Of a stretch of DNA of 64,000 bases, positions 31,468 through 41,362 are shown one piece after another. Numbering within the stretch: position 1 is the first letter of the stretch; every line of letters starts with the position of its first letter. The notes under the pieces are model-generated. The model saw only the letters and a program-made list of their open reading frames with translations. It made no database searches and was not told the DNA's origin. The position numbers and the translations under genes are program-made. This DNA comes from Collybia mongolica (taxonomy: Eukaryota; Basidiomycota; Agaricomycetes; Agaricales; Clitocybaceae), in NCBI GenBank assembly GCA_013420905.1, contig JAAXNY010000001.1, positions 62,001 to 126,000 of the forward strand. The letters run 5' to 3'.

Positions 31468-32941
31468 ACCGCTCATCAAAGCGGCGCCATCCATTATACA
31501 TGGTACCAAAGACCTGGCGATCAAATTGAGTAAGGTTACTATTTCAAATCGGAAAAAGTTCTTCATCGTCACGGGCGATATTGTTGCCTACTATCCTAAT
31601 ATACCAATTCAACGTTGTATAGATATTGTGACCGACATGTATCTTGAATATATCACCGGACTGGATCCTGAATACATCAATTTCATGCACCTTGACGAGC
31701 ACGTATTGCGTGGCCTTCAGGCATTCATACTTGCATTAGAAGTCGGGAATCGTAACCTTGTATTTCGTTTTCAGAAATATATATACCTTCAATTACATGG
31801 ACTCGCTATGGGAGTAGCAGATTCCCCGGATCTTGCAAACCTCTTCGGAGTCTATTTTGAAAGGAAATGTAATATACTGAACGACCCGAGAATACCTTTC
31901 TACGGTCGATACATAGATGACTGTTTAGCAATTGTGTATGCTTCCTCTGCTGATGAGGCACTTCGCATTGTTAATACACTTGAAATCGAATCTTGTGAAA
32001 TAGAGTGGTCCGCGTCTGATAGGCAAGCGCCGTTCCTGGATATGATGTTATACATTGATATGCAGAACCGTTTGCAACACATGCCCTATCGGAAAAGTGG
32101 ATCGCACCAGGAAAGAATTCCATGGATCTCTCACCACCCTCTGGATGTAAAAAGAGGAACCTATGTGGGCGAGATGTCCCGTTTAGCCACCCTGAGTAGT
32201 ACATTTCAGAACTACCGGAACGCTATAGACTCGCTTCGTGCGCTCTATATACAGCGTGGCTATCCAGTGAAATTAGTATTGCAGTGGACTTCGGTCAATA
32301 TGGCAGAACGATGGCAGAAACGTCTATCAGAGTCTAAGGGTTCTGGAGAGCTAGACAGTGTTCTGGTGCTTAAGTCTGAATTCAATACTGCTTGGAATTA
32401 CTTTTCTGCTCGAGAATTGGGCAACACAATCACGGATTTCTGGTCGTTATGGTTAAACCATAACCAGGCAGCTACGGAGGGGAACCGCTTACCCCCCATA
32501 GAGTTCCCACAATTATCTGGATCTTTGGGCAAGTTGGCCGATGGAGTCCCGGAGGCGTACACTGTGCGTCTTCAGGTCACTAACGGTACGACGACCTCAA
32601 TACCAGATATACGGAAGCTAGATATCCTAAAGCGCCGATGGATTGTTAGTCGCAAACGCACTCTCAATCTCTTCGACCTAGTAAATCTTTGGAAGAAGAT
32701 CGTTGTCGAACATTTAGACAAGGATGCAGCACGAAAGGCTGTACCCAATGAGCCTGTGGGTAACCCCCAGAATACGGTAGTAAGAACCATAAACCCCATT
32801 CTTAACATTGAGAACAGGGAACGGATCGAAACCATTCACACGCGCGAGCGTGCGGACTCAGAGTTGGACCCTTTCGTCCTTGCTTGGAACCAAGGTTTTA
32901 GGCTCGGAGTGAATGCGGACCCTACTGGAGTAGCTCTCTAA
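31466..32941 (+). CDS. Penelope-like reverse transcriptase (PLE-A), 5'-truncated copy
   Basis: 492 codons in frame with the full copy at 34,497-38,045, starting at KPLIKAAPSII and ending at TAA. Keeps VTGDIVAYYPNIPI, LHGLAMGVADSPDLANLF and FYGRYIDDCLAIVY (YIDD) and the whole C-terminal extension. It lacks ORF1 and the N-terminal third of the RT, including the YGIPKIHK motif. Differences from the full copy are few and mostly silent or conservative, and no stop was seen, so truncation happened at insertion and not by decay. No promoter or start is visible, so it is probably not translated. Confidence 0.85.
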   Translation, partial: KPLIKAAPSIIHGTKDLAIKLSKVTISNRKKFFIVTGDIVAYYPNIPIQRCIDIVTDMYLEYITGLDPEYINFMHLDEHVLRGLQAFILALEVGNRNLVFRFQKYIYLQLHGLAMGVADSPDLANLFGVYFERKCNILNDPRIPFYGRYIDDCLAIVYASSADEALRIVNTLEIESCEIEWSASDRQAPFLDMMLYIDMQNRLQHMPYRKSGSHQERIPWISHHPLDVKRGTYVGEMSRLATLSSTFQNYRNAIDSLRALYIQRGYPVKLVLQWTSVNMAERWQKRLSESKGSGELDSVLVLKSEFNTAWNYFSARELGNTITDFWSLWLNHNQAATEGNRLPPIEFPQLSGSLGKLADGVPEAYTVRLQVTNGTTTSIPDIRKLDILKRRWIVSRKRTLNLFDLVNLWKKIVVEHLDKDAARKAVPNEPVGNPQNTVVRTINPILNIENRERIETIHTRERADSELDPFVLAWNQGFRLGVNADPTGVAL

Positions 32942-33885
32942 TCTGCGCCTTTGGTATCCCCAGAGGTGATGGCCTAGGAAACCGGTCGCAATGCAGTTCC
33001 TGCTACACTTTACGGTCTGTGCTCAGCGAAAAGTGAAATAACTTTTGATGATCTTGTGGGCTAAGGCCCCACACCTGTCGCGGCTTACCCCGCGCAGTTG
33101 ATCACCTTCACGAAACGATTACCTCTTGATCTTTGGTATAAGTCTATCTATCCGATGCGTAGCATGCTGGTGGATTCCGGCTGGTTACGAAAAGTAATAG
33201 CGCCCAAGTTGATTGAGGTTGGGGATTGGGTTCCCCCTGTAAAATTGAACCTCGTGTAAAGATCTAGTTCGTCTTAAGGGACGTCGCCTAGTAGCAACTC
33301 CCCGCTTGAATCACTCTAAGTGTCAATTCTCGTAAGAACTCCTTGAAAAACTGTCTATTCTCCCAGTTTTTCCTATTCACTACATACGTTTACCAGAAGC
33401 TCTGTTTAAAATCTGGGACACGTCGGTTTTAGATGGCCGTTGGAACATCCTAACCCTAACGTAAGTAGTATCGACTTAACCGTCGAAACGACCAGCTAAC
33501 GGTTTTTTATTCTAACGAATAATAGCCTAACCCTAACCGCTAACCTTTAACCTTAAATCTTAAAGGTTAAGTAGCCGGCCCGATGGGGCCCGGCGCCTAA
33601 GTATAGCGCGGCTATAAGTAGATAAGATCAAGGCACGAGATCCATCTTCTTTAATGATCCGCGTCGGTGTATAGCTAACCGAGATTGATCCGTGTATCGG
33701 ATAAATACTAAGGTAGGGCGGGCCAACATGGACCGCATCCCATGCGCGTCGAGCGCGCATGATAGCGCACACCCCCTCACATGGCGTAACATGTGCTCTG
33801 AGGGGTATACGCTATGGTCGCTCGGAAAAACCGCGCGCGCGCCGTTACGGTGCGGCGGCGCGAGCGGAGAATCTGATTAACATTA

Positions 33886-33958
33886 ACAAACAGGCCTGAT
33901 GAGTATATATACGAAACAGGTCGGGTGGGGGATTCCCCCAACCCTGTTGCTTGTTTGT
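33886..33958 (+). ncRNA. hammerhead ribozyme A, copy 2
   Basis: Same sequence as copy 1 (core CTGATGA 33,896-33,902; cleavage expected after the UU at 33,947-33,948), in the 3' end of truncated PLE-A copy 2. Confidence 0.9.
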
Positions 33959-34024
33959 AACGCAACTCATCGTACCTAAGTCACTCGCAACCTCGCTTCG
34001 CTCGGTTGCTCGTTCCTCCCTAAA

Positions 34025-34440
34025 CGCTAAAAGAAGATAAGATCCAGGCACGAGATCCATCTTCTTTACTGATCCGCGTCGGTGAATAGCTAACCGAAAT
34101 TGATCCGCGTATCGGATAAATACTAAGGTAGGGCGGGCCAACATGGACCGCGTTCCATGCGCATCGAACGCGCATGCCAGCGCACACCCCCTCACATGGC
34201 GCAACATGTGTCTGAGGGGTTTACGCTGTGGTCGCTCGGAAAAACCGCGCGCGCGCCGTAACGGTGCGGCGGCGCGAGCGGAGAAACTGATTAAACATTA
34301 ACAAACAGGCCTGATGAGTACTTATACGAAACAGGTCGGGTGGGGGATTCCCCCAACCCTGTTGCTTGTTTGTAACGCAACTCATCGTACCAAAGTCACT
34401 CGCAACCTCGCTTCGCTCGGTTGCTCGTTCCTCCCTAACC
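34025..34440 (+). mobile_element. PLE family A, solo 3' end (5'-truncated)
   Basis: Begins about 45 bp into the conserved 3' segment (GCTAAAAGAAGATAAGATCC) directly after the terminal hairpin and CCCTAAA of the previous copy, and ends with its own hairpin and CCCTAA array. Two 3' ends in a row is expected if a very short element was added to a nearly repeat-less end. Confidence 0.8.
34301..34373 (+). ncRNA. hammerhead ribozyme A, copy 3
   Basis: Stem I and core as in copy 1 (CTGATGA 34,311-34,317; GAAA 34,328-34,331; cleavage after the UU at 34,362-34,363). Only the stem II loop differs: GTA-CUUA-TAC in place of GTA-UAUA-TAC, leaving the stem intact. Confidence 0.9.
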
Positions 34441-34457
34441 CTAACCCTAACTAACCC
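34433..34457 (+). repeat. interstitial telomeric repeat
   Basis: CCCTAACCCTAACCCTAACTAACCC-type run between the solo 3' end and the 5' end of the long PLE-A. Confidence 0.85.
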
Positions 34458-34496
34458 AACATTCTGTCTCCACATCCGTCCCTTGCACCGACGTCC

Positions 34497-35634
34497 ATGT
34501 CTAGCACCGCTTTTTTTCGCGCTCTCTCCCCTTCCAACCTCGCCAACATCTCCCTTTCCGATGTTGATCCTCACTTTGGGGTTAAACAATCTCAAGCGTC
34601 GACCGCGAGACAGGCATCTTCGAACACTGTGTCCCAGGACACGGCTCGTTCTCACCTGTACTTCGGGGCTAACAACCTCGACGAACTACTCCACACCATC
34701 CCGGGTGAGTACGTTCAGTGCTTGACTGAGCCCCTCAAAGGCATTCGCGCCACTGCACAACGCATGGTCTCTGTTCGCGATACAGTCGAAAAGTGGCGTT
34801 CCCACCAAGCCGCTGGCACTACTCCTGCAACGTTCGCGTCTAAGGCGCCCGAAATCCAATTCTCCAAGGATTTCGTTGAGTCATTCGAAGCTGACGAAGC
34901 CAAGAAACGACTTCTTGATGCTCACAAAAAGTATCAGGCTGAGATCTTCAAGGACGCTCTCGTCGCCAAAGAAGTCGAGCTCACAACGCTGCAAACCTCC
35001 CTCGAGCCTAAGCAACTCTACAACCGACTCATCGTCCCCGTCACCGACACCAGCAAGGTCGAGATGGCGCGCAGGAAGCGACCTATCCTCGAGGACGGTG
35101 ATGAAGAAGGAGAGGTTAAGATCACAGGTTGGGTACCGGACCCTGCGTCCAAATCTAACTACCTTTTAGTCGCCCGTGATCTCCCCATCATCGGACTCCG
35201 CGTCGTCTCCCTCGTGGAGGCGGCCCACCTTGCCGTCACTAAGAAGAAAGAGGCTAAGAAGGATCTCCGAGACAAGATGGATGTCGACGACGGTGATGAT
35301 GCCGTCAAGCAGAAGGACTTAAGTAAGTTAGTCCAGAAGGCCGTCGACCAAGCCATCAAGAAGAGGACTCCCGCGCCCAAGGTACGTCACCGCGGTCGCT
35401 CACACTCTCATGTTCTGACTTCTTCCCCTCAAGGATCTCCGATTCAAGAAGGGAGCCGCCAAGAAGTCGTCCTCCTCTACCGCCCCCAAGAAGACCGCCT
35501 CCAAGAAGAAGGCTCCTCAACCGCGCCAAGCCGCAAAGCTCGCCGCGATGAAGAAGAATGGCAAAGGTCTCAAGGGGAAAGGGAAGGCTGGGAAGCCTGG
35601 CCCTCGGGGAGCCAAGAAGTCGTCGTCCAAGTAG
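34497..35634 (+). CDS. PLE-A ORF1, spliced form with basic tail
   Basis: ATG at 34,497; exon 1 to 35,381, a 52-nt intron 35,382-35,433 (GTACGT..CTGAC..CAAG), exon 2 to TAG at 35,632-35,634; 361 aa. The body is helical and charged and has no catalytic motif that I recognise. After splicing the frame becomes a histone-H1-like tail of about 66 residues made of Lys, Ala, Ser, Pro and Gly (such as KKGAAKKSSSS, KKTASKKKAPQ, KGKAGKPGPRGAKKSSSK). This tail is the biologically sensible reading of the AAG-rich DNA. PLE-B retains the end of a similar G/R/K tail before its RT. Such a protein could bind RNA or DNA like a nucleocapsid. If the intron stays in, the frame runs on into the RT. Confidence 0.65.
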
Positions 35635-38045
35635 GCGACGACACTACTGTATTTGATCTACCACCGCCGAATCCATCATTCCGGTACGAGAATCCTTACA
35701 CTTGGCCTGACTGGTTGCTAACCATTCCATACCCACTTGCGCGTTCGTATATATTGTTAAATACACCCATATTTGTAATTGATGCCAATAGATATAAGAA
35801 CGTTATCCATCGCGCTCCTGGTGTGAATCTCCCGAAAAACATCGAGTATGACTTATCTGTCGGAATGAATTATATGTTTAAGTCAGAAAGAAACTCTAAA
35901 TTAATTCTAGACGCTTGGAAAGATTTCTCGCGTCGCCTGAGATGGCGCCTATATTTTGCCTTCTCCAACCCAGAATCTAACTCTCTCTATGACCCAGACT
36001 ATGAACTTAACCGCCCCCCCTCAGGAAAAGTTCCTCTGTTACCAGACTATATCGAGCTAGGGATCCGTCGTGGTCAGTACTTTGTGGAAAACACAATCGC
36101 TAAAATACCCGCGGAAGAAGCTGCGCCGTCAACGCCCCGGCCTAACACTACCCGAATTCGAAGGTGGCTGTTAGATAACAACTATGTCCTAACACCCACC
36201 GATAAAAATCTTGGCATTTCGGTGTCTAGGCGTGACTGGCTAATAGAGAAATGTAAGGAGCTCCTTGATGATGAAACTAATTATAAGATGTTACATCCTC
36301 TCATCGCCGCCACCTACATTAAGAAAACAATCGAACAAATGGACGAGCTTGCCCAAAAGGCTATGCTCTTAAGCGACGAACCCTGTGACCAGCTATTGGA
36401 TTGGTTCCGTCAATTCATACCTGATGCTGGAGAAACGTATGATCTCGCAAACTTGCCATGTTTCTATGGTATCCCTAAGATACATAAACAGCCTGTTAAA
36501 ATGCGACCTATAATACCCTGTCACTCGGCGGTCATGAATCCAGCCGCTAAATTTGTCTCGAAAAAACTCAAACCGCTCATCAAAGCGGCGCCATCCATTA
36601 TACATGGTACCAAAGACCTGGCGATCAAATTGAGTAAGGTTACTATTTCAAATCGGAAGAAATTCTTTATCGTCACGGGCGACATTGTTGCCTACTATCC
36701 TAATATACCAATTCAACGTTGTATAGATATTGTTACCGACATGTATCTTGAATATATCACCGGACTGGATCCTGACTACATCAATTTCATGCACCTTGAC
36801 GAGCACGTACTGCGTGGCCTTCAGGCATTCATACTTGCACTAGAAGTTGGGAATCGTAACCTTATATTTCGCTTCCAAAAATATATATACCTTCAATTAC
36901 ACGGACTCGCAATGGGAGTAGCGGATTCCCCGGATCTCGCGAACCTCTACGGGGTCTTTTTTGAAAGGAAATGCAACATTTTGAACGACCCGAGAATACC
37001 TTTCTACGGTCGATACATAGATGATTGTTTAGCAATTGTGTATGCTGCCTCTGCTGATGAGGCCCTTCGCATTGTTAAAACACTTGAGATCGAATCTTGC
37101 GAAATAGAATGGTCCGCGTCTGATAGACAAGCGCCGTTCCTGGATATGATGTTATACATTGATATGCAGAACCGTTTGCAACACATGCCCTATCGGAAAA
37201 GTGGATCGCATCAGGAAAGAATTCCATGGATCTCTCACCACCCTCTAGATGTAAAAAGAGGAACTTACGTGGGCGAGATGTCCCGTTTAGCCACCCTGAG
37301 TAGTACATTTCAGAACTACCGGAACGCTATAGATTCGCTTCGTGCGCTCTATATACAGCGTGGCTATCCAGTGAAATTAGTATTGCAGTGGACTTCGGTC
37401 AATATGGCAGAACGATGGCAGAAACGTCTATCAGAGTCTAAGGGTTCTGGAGAGCTAGACAGTGTTCTGGTGCTTAAGTCTGAATTCAATACTGCTTGGA
37501 ATTACTTCTCTGCTCGAGAATTGGGTAACACAATCACGGATTTCTGGTCGTTATGGCTAAACCATAACCAGGCAGCTACGGAGGGGAATCGCTTACCCCC
37601 CATAGAGTTCCCACAATTATCTGGATCTTTGGGCAAGTTGGCCGATGGAGTCCCGGAGGCGTACACTGTGCGTCTTCAGGTCACTAACGGTACGACGACC
37701 TCAATACCAGATATACGGAAACTAGATATCCTAAAGCGCCGATGGATTGTCAGCCGCAAACGCACCCTCAATCTCTTCGACCTCGTAAATCTTTGGAAAA
37801 AGATTGTTATCGAACACTTAGACAAGGATGCAGCACGAAAGGCTGTACCCAATGAGCCCGTGGGTAACCCCCAGAATACGGTAGTAAGAACTATAAACCC
37901 CACTCCTAACATTGTGAACAGGGAACGGATCGAAACCATTCACACGCGCGAGCGTGCGGACTCAGAGTTGGACCCCTTCGTCCTTGCTTGGAACCAAGGT
38001 TTTAGGCTCGGAGTGAACGCGGACCCTACTGGAGTAACTCTCTAA
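34497..38045 (+). CDS. PLE-A ORF1-RT fusion (intron-retained reading), Penelope-like reverse transcriptase
   Basis: One uninterrupted frame of 1,182 codons, if the 52-nt intron at 35,382-35,433 is kept. The N-terminal 295 residues equal ORF1. Residues about 296-385 overlap the basic tail in another frame and look like non-selected sequence. The RT part starts near FRYENPYTWPDWLL. Motifs: TDKNLGISVSRRDWLI, FYGIPKIHKQPVKMRPIIPC, VTGDIVAYYPNIPI, LHGLAMGVADSPDLANLY, FYGRYIDDCLAIVY (YIDD), FLDMMLY, and VKRGTYVGEMSRLATL. The C-terminal 300 residues lack GIY-YIG. All catalytic Asp residues are present and no stop is seen, so this copy may be active. No ATG lies upstream of the conserved RT start in this frame, which favours a fusion or another recoding route. 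Confidence 0.85.
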   Translation: MSSTAFFRALSPSNLANISLSDVDPHFGVKQSQASTARQASSNTVSQDTARSHLYFGANNLDELLHTIPGEYVQCLTEPLKGIRATAQRMVSVRDTVEKWRSHQAAGTTPATFASKAPEIQFSKDFVESFEADEAKKRLLDAHKKYQAEIFKDALVAKEVELTTLQTSLEPKQLYNRLIVPVTDTSKVEMARRKRPILEDGDEEGEVKITGWVPDPASKSNYLLVARDLPIIGLRVVSLVEAAHLAVTKKKEAKKDLRDKMDVDDGDDAVKQKDLSKLVQKAVDQAIKKRTPAPKVRHRGRSHSHVLTSSPQGSPIQEGSRQEVVLLYRPQEDRLQEEGSSTAPSRKARRDEEEWQRSQGEREGWEAWPSGSQEVVVQVGDDTTVFDLPPPNPSFRYENPYTWPDWLLTIPYPLARSYILLNTPIFVIDANRYKNVIHRAPGVNLPKNIEYDLSVGMNYMFKSERNSKLILDAWKDFSRRLRWRLYFAFSNPESNSLYDPDYELNRPPSGKVPLLPDYIELGIRRGQYFVENTIAKIPAEEAAPSTPRPNTTRIRRWLLDNNYVLTPTDKNLGISVSRRDWLIEKCKELLDDETNYKMLHPLIAATYIKKTIEQMDELAQKAMLLSDEPCDQLLDWFRQFIPDAGETYDLANLPCFYGIPKIHKQPVKMRPIIPCHSAVMNPAAKFVSKKLKPLIKAAPSIIHGTKDLAIKLSKVTISNRKKFFIVTGDIVAYYPNIPIQRCIDIVTDMYLEYITGLDPDYINFMHLDEHVLRGLQAFILALEVGNRNLIFRFQKYIYLQLHGLAMGVADSPDLANLYGVFFERKCNILNDPRIPFYGRYIDDCLAIVYAASADEALRIVKTLEIESCEIEWSASDRQAPFLDMMLYIDMQNRLQHMPYRKSGSHQERIPWISHHPLDVKRGTYVGEMSRLATLSSTFQNYRNAIDSLRALYIQRGYPVKLVLQWTSVNMAERWQKRLSESKGSGELDSVLVLKSEFNTAWNYFSARELGNTITDFWSLWLNHNQAATEGNRLPPIEFPQLSGSLGKLADGVPEAYTVRLQVTNGTTTSIPDIRKLDILKRRWIVSRKRTLNLFDLVNLWKKIVIEHLDKDAARKAVPNEPVGNPQNTVVRTINPTPNIVNRERIETIHTRERADSELDPFVLAWNQGFRLGVNADPTGVTL

Positions 38046-38981
38046 TCTGCGCCTTTGGTATCCCCAGAGGTGATGGCCTAGGAAACCGGTCGCAATGCAG
38101 CTCCTGTTGCACTTTATGGTCTGTGCTCAGCGAAAAGCGAAATAACTTTTGATGATCTTGTGGGCTAAGGCCCCACACCTGTCGCGGCTTACCCCGCGCA
38201 GTTGATCTCCTTTACGGAACGATTACCTCTTGATCTTTGGTATAAGTCTATCTATCTGAGGCGTAGCATGCTGGTGGATTCCGGCTGGTTACGAAAAGTA
38301 ATAGCGCCCAAGTTGATTGAGGTTGGGGATTGGGTTCCCCCTGTAAAATTGAACCTCGTTTAAAGATCTATTTCGTCTTAAGGGACGTCGCCTAGTAGCA
38401 ACTCCCCGCTTGAATCACTCTAAGTGTCAATTCTCGTAAGAACTCCTTGAAAAACTGTCTATTCTCCCAGTTTTTCCACTCACTACATACGTTTACCAGA
38501 AGCTCTGTTTAAAATCTGGGACATGTCGGTTTTAGATGGCCGTTGGAACATCCTAACCCTAACGTACGTAGCTTCGACTTAACCGTCGAAACGACCAGCT
38601 AACGGTCTTTTATTTTAACGAATAATAGCCTAACCCTAACCGCTAACCTTTAACCTTAAAGGCTAAGTAGCCGGGCCGATGGGGCCCGGCGCCTAAGTAT
38701 AGCGCGGCTAAAAGAAGATAAGATCCAGGCACGAGATCCATCTTCTTTACTGATCCGCGTCGGTGAATAGCTAACCGAAATTGATCCGCGTATCGGATAA
38801 ATACTAAGGTAGGGCGGGCCAACATGGACCGCGTTCCATGCGCATCGAACGCGCATGCCAGCGCACACCCCCTCACATGGCGCAACATGTGTCTGAGGGG
38901 TTTACGCTGTGGTCGCTCGGAAAAACCGCGCGCGCGCCGTAACGGTGCGGCGGCGCGAGCGGAGAAACTGATTAAACATTA

Positions 38982-39054
38982 ACAAACAGGCCTGATGAGT
39001 ACTTATACGAAACAGGTCGGGTGGGGGATTCCCCCAACCCTGTTGCTTGTTTGT
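38982..39054 (+). ncRNA. hammerhead ribozyme A, copy 4
   Basis: As copy 3, with stem II loop CUUA (core CTGATGA 38,992-38,998; cleavage after the UU at 39,043-39,044), in the 3' end of the longest PLE-A. Confidence 0.9.
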
Positions 39055-39113
39055 AACGCAACTCATCGTACCAAAGTCACTCGCAACCTCGCTTCGCTCG
39101 GTTGCTCGTTCCT

Positions 39114-39136
39114 CCCTAACCTAACCCTAACTAACC
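39114..39136 (+). repeat. telomeric repeat capping the truncated helicase gene
   Basis: CCCTAACCTAACCCTAACTAACCC joins the helicase exon at CAAGCCTTTGATAG (39,137). In this orientation the repeats cap the DNA to the right, as in telomere healing of a broken end. Confidence 0.85.
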
Positions 39137-41312
39137 CAAGCCTTTGATAGTCCTGGATGGTATTGTATGGCGTCATGAGCCCTAAAGCAATATTTTGCTC
39201 TGCTAAAGAAGTTACAGCCCTAACCAAATCATAATTTATCAGCAATAATATAAATATAAGATTGAATCCTAACTTACTTGGCTAGATCATTGTTAAATTG
39301 ACCTTTAATAAGATATCCTTCATATAGTATGACTCCCCTGATGTTGTAGGTGACATGGGCAAATGTCTGAGTTACATTCTTGGCCTGAGCAAAGTTCCCA
39401 TCATCTAGCACAAAGACTACTGCAAGGAGACACTCCAGAGGATCTGACCATTTGCTGTACTCATACATATCCCCAGTATAAGGGGTACAGAGGAGAAGTG
39501 CCTTGACAAACTGGTGGAGAGCTAGAAGAGCAAGTGAAGGTTCTCCAGGAAGCAGCTTGAGGAGGTCCACACCCAGATTCCTAAGTTTTTCTGTTATAGG
39601 GAAAGTATAACCTGTATAGCCATCAGCTAGAGTGGTTAGAAGGGCATGCACAAATTGGTGCAAGGTAGTAGCATAATCATGGAGAGTTTGATCATCTAGA
39701 TGTGCTTTCCAGTGGTCATTCTCTCCCTTTACTCTAAAGGGCTTTATAAATGAATGGTTATTTAAGATATGAGTGAAAGCTCAAACCTTGGATACTGCAT
39801 CAATGCACAGCGTACATTCAGTGGAGCATTGAAGTTCTTGGTGCGTATATCCTTGAGATACATCCTAACCAAGCTCCTCAAGTGGCCAAGAGTACTAGTA
39901 TCATTGACTCCTGGTAGAGACACTAGATTTCTAAGCTTCTTAACCTTGACCTTGTCTCCAAGGTGATCTGCAAGGTGTTCATGCCAGCCAGTGACTTGAA
40001 GAAGAGGTGGAATGTCTTTGGCATGAGTAGCTTGAGGGATAGCCTGGTCAGCCTTGAATTCAGCAACATTTTTGGTGAGATAAATGTAAAAGGGATCTGT
40101 AGTTGCCAGATTGGTGAGGGAAGGATTGACTGCAAAATACCTTGCAGGTTTCAATTGGAAGGTTTGGATAGGGGTGGGTCTATATGAGTCCATTGGAGAG
40201 TTGTCAGAAACCATGTGATGCTTGGCCCAGTGGTTTTGAAAGGTCTTGTAGCACCTAAAGCATTCTGAGCAACCAGAACATGCAAATCCATCTGTAATTA
40301 TATCCAAGCCTTCTACTGGAGGTCCACCAGCTAGTGGCCTGACCAGCTCATCCAGAGAAATTAAAGGGTATTTGTCAATGAAATGTTTCAGCTCCTCCAG
40401 ATCTGCTTTTACTAGATGAATGCTATGTTTGGCTAAATGGGATGGAATAGCTGGAAGGGAATGGGCAGAGAAGCATACCATGCAATGGAGGGTTTGGTAG
40501 TGTTGATGATACCTCAAAGAGAATTTGGAAAGGAGAGGTGTAGCCAGTAGATATGACCTGTGAACATCCAGATGGGGGACAAGAGGCTCAAGACCTAGTT
40601 CAGGGAGATCCACCTCTATAGAAGAAGATGGAATGACAGGTGAAGCCACCAGAGGTTTTGGAGTAGCAGGCCTAGGTTCCACAAGTGCAGGAGTACCAGC
40701 TGGCCTGGAGTAAGGCTGGTTTCTGACACTAACACTCCTTGTCCTTATAGGGCCTCCATGTTCAGGTGCAGAAGAAAAGCCCAATCCAAGTCCTGAGGTA
40801 GAAGCCTGTGGAGCAAATAGTGGCCCAGAGCCTGCTAATTGAGGAGGTGGTGCCACCACTTCTCCAGCTAGTGTTTTATGTCTTGGATTACTAACTTCAT
40901 GGACTGACTTGCAATGATTTTTGAGCTTTCTGATATCCAAGGTTTGATATGTACAGCCTTGAAGGGGACAATACAATTGTCCTGTACTGGATCTATTGAG
41001 GTGATAAGGTTGGCCTAATGACATCAGTTAGAATACCATTTAAAAGACTGTAAAATACATAGAGTACCATCCAGAACAAGCTCATAGGCAGGACTATGAA
41101 TGAAGCTCATATGAGTAGTCAGACCTTTGGTATTGTCAAGAGAAAGTTTGCAAATAGAACAAGTGGGCCTATAAAATGTTTAGCTTGATTGAAAATCAGC
41201 TTAAATAGACCTACATGATTGCAATAGAGTGTAGAATCAACTTTAAAGGTTTAGATTTGAAATTGAAGTGATGGTAAGAAGCAAGAAGGTTATGTGCTGG
41301 CATTGATGACAT
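39137..41312 (-). pseudogene. telomere-linked helicase, 3'-truncated copy
   Basis: Collinear with 19,609-21,784 at constant offset 19,528. Exons 1-4 are intact (finger region, same splice sites, same start at 41,312), and exon 5 is cut after its first 80 bases by the CCCTAA array. The recombinase-like segment, the whole helicase and the Cys-rich end are lost. The protein frames that remain read the same as in block 1, so the duplication is recent relative to the CpG decay both share. A finger-only protein could still be made, but its frame would run into telomeric repeat. Confidence 0.9.
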
Positions 41313-41323
41313 GTTCTTAGGGT

Positions 41324-41362
41324 CATGTGATGAATTGGGCTTTTGGTCTAACTCATCACATG
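41324..41362. promoter_or_regulatory. palindrome upstream of the truncated helicase copy
   Basis: Same 39-bp CATGTGATGAATT..AACTCATCACATG motif as at 21,796-21,834. Confidence 0.65.

Larger units (their letters stand above)
31466..34022 (+). mobile_element. PLE family A, copy 2, 5'-truncated
   Basis: Collinear with 36,570-39,117 at offset 5,104 in the coding part and highly similar throughout. Begins within RT codons right after CCCTAA repeats and ends with hammerhead A copy 2 and the terminal hairpin. A further partial PLE-A end follows directly. Confidence 0.85.
34458..39117 (+). mobile_element. PLE family A, longest copy (about 4.7 kb)
   Basis: 5' leader of about 40 bp, ORF1/RT region (34,497-38,045), 3' UTR with internal CCCTAA-like stretches (about 38,549-38,562 and 38,630-38,641), conserved GC-rich segment, hammerhead A (38,982-39,054), terminal hairpin and CCCTAA. 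The short leader starts right after telomeric repeat, so it may be full-length or slightly 5'-truncated. Confidence 0.85.

Noticed and set aside
28019..38045. GIY-YIG endonuclease after the PLE reverse transcriptases
   Set aside because: The 250-300 residues after the RT were read through; no GIY..YIG or its downstream catalytic residues appear.
27541..39136. A functional chromosome end inside the window
   Set aside because: CCCTAA runs are only a few units long and have non-telomeric DNA on both sides, so they are interstitial.
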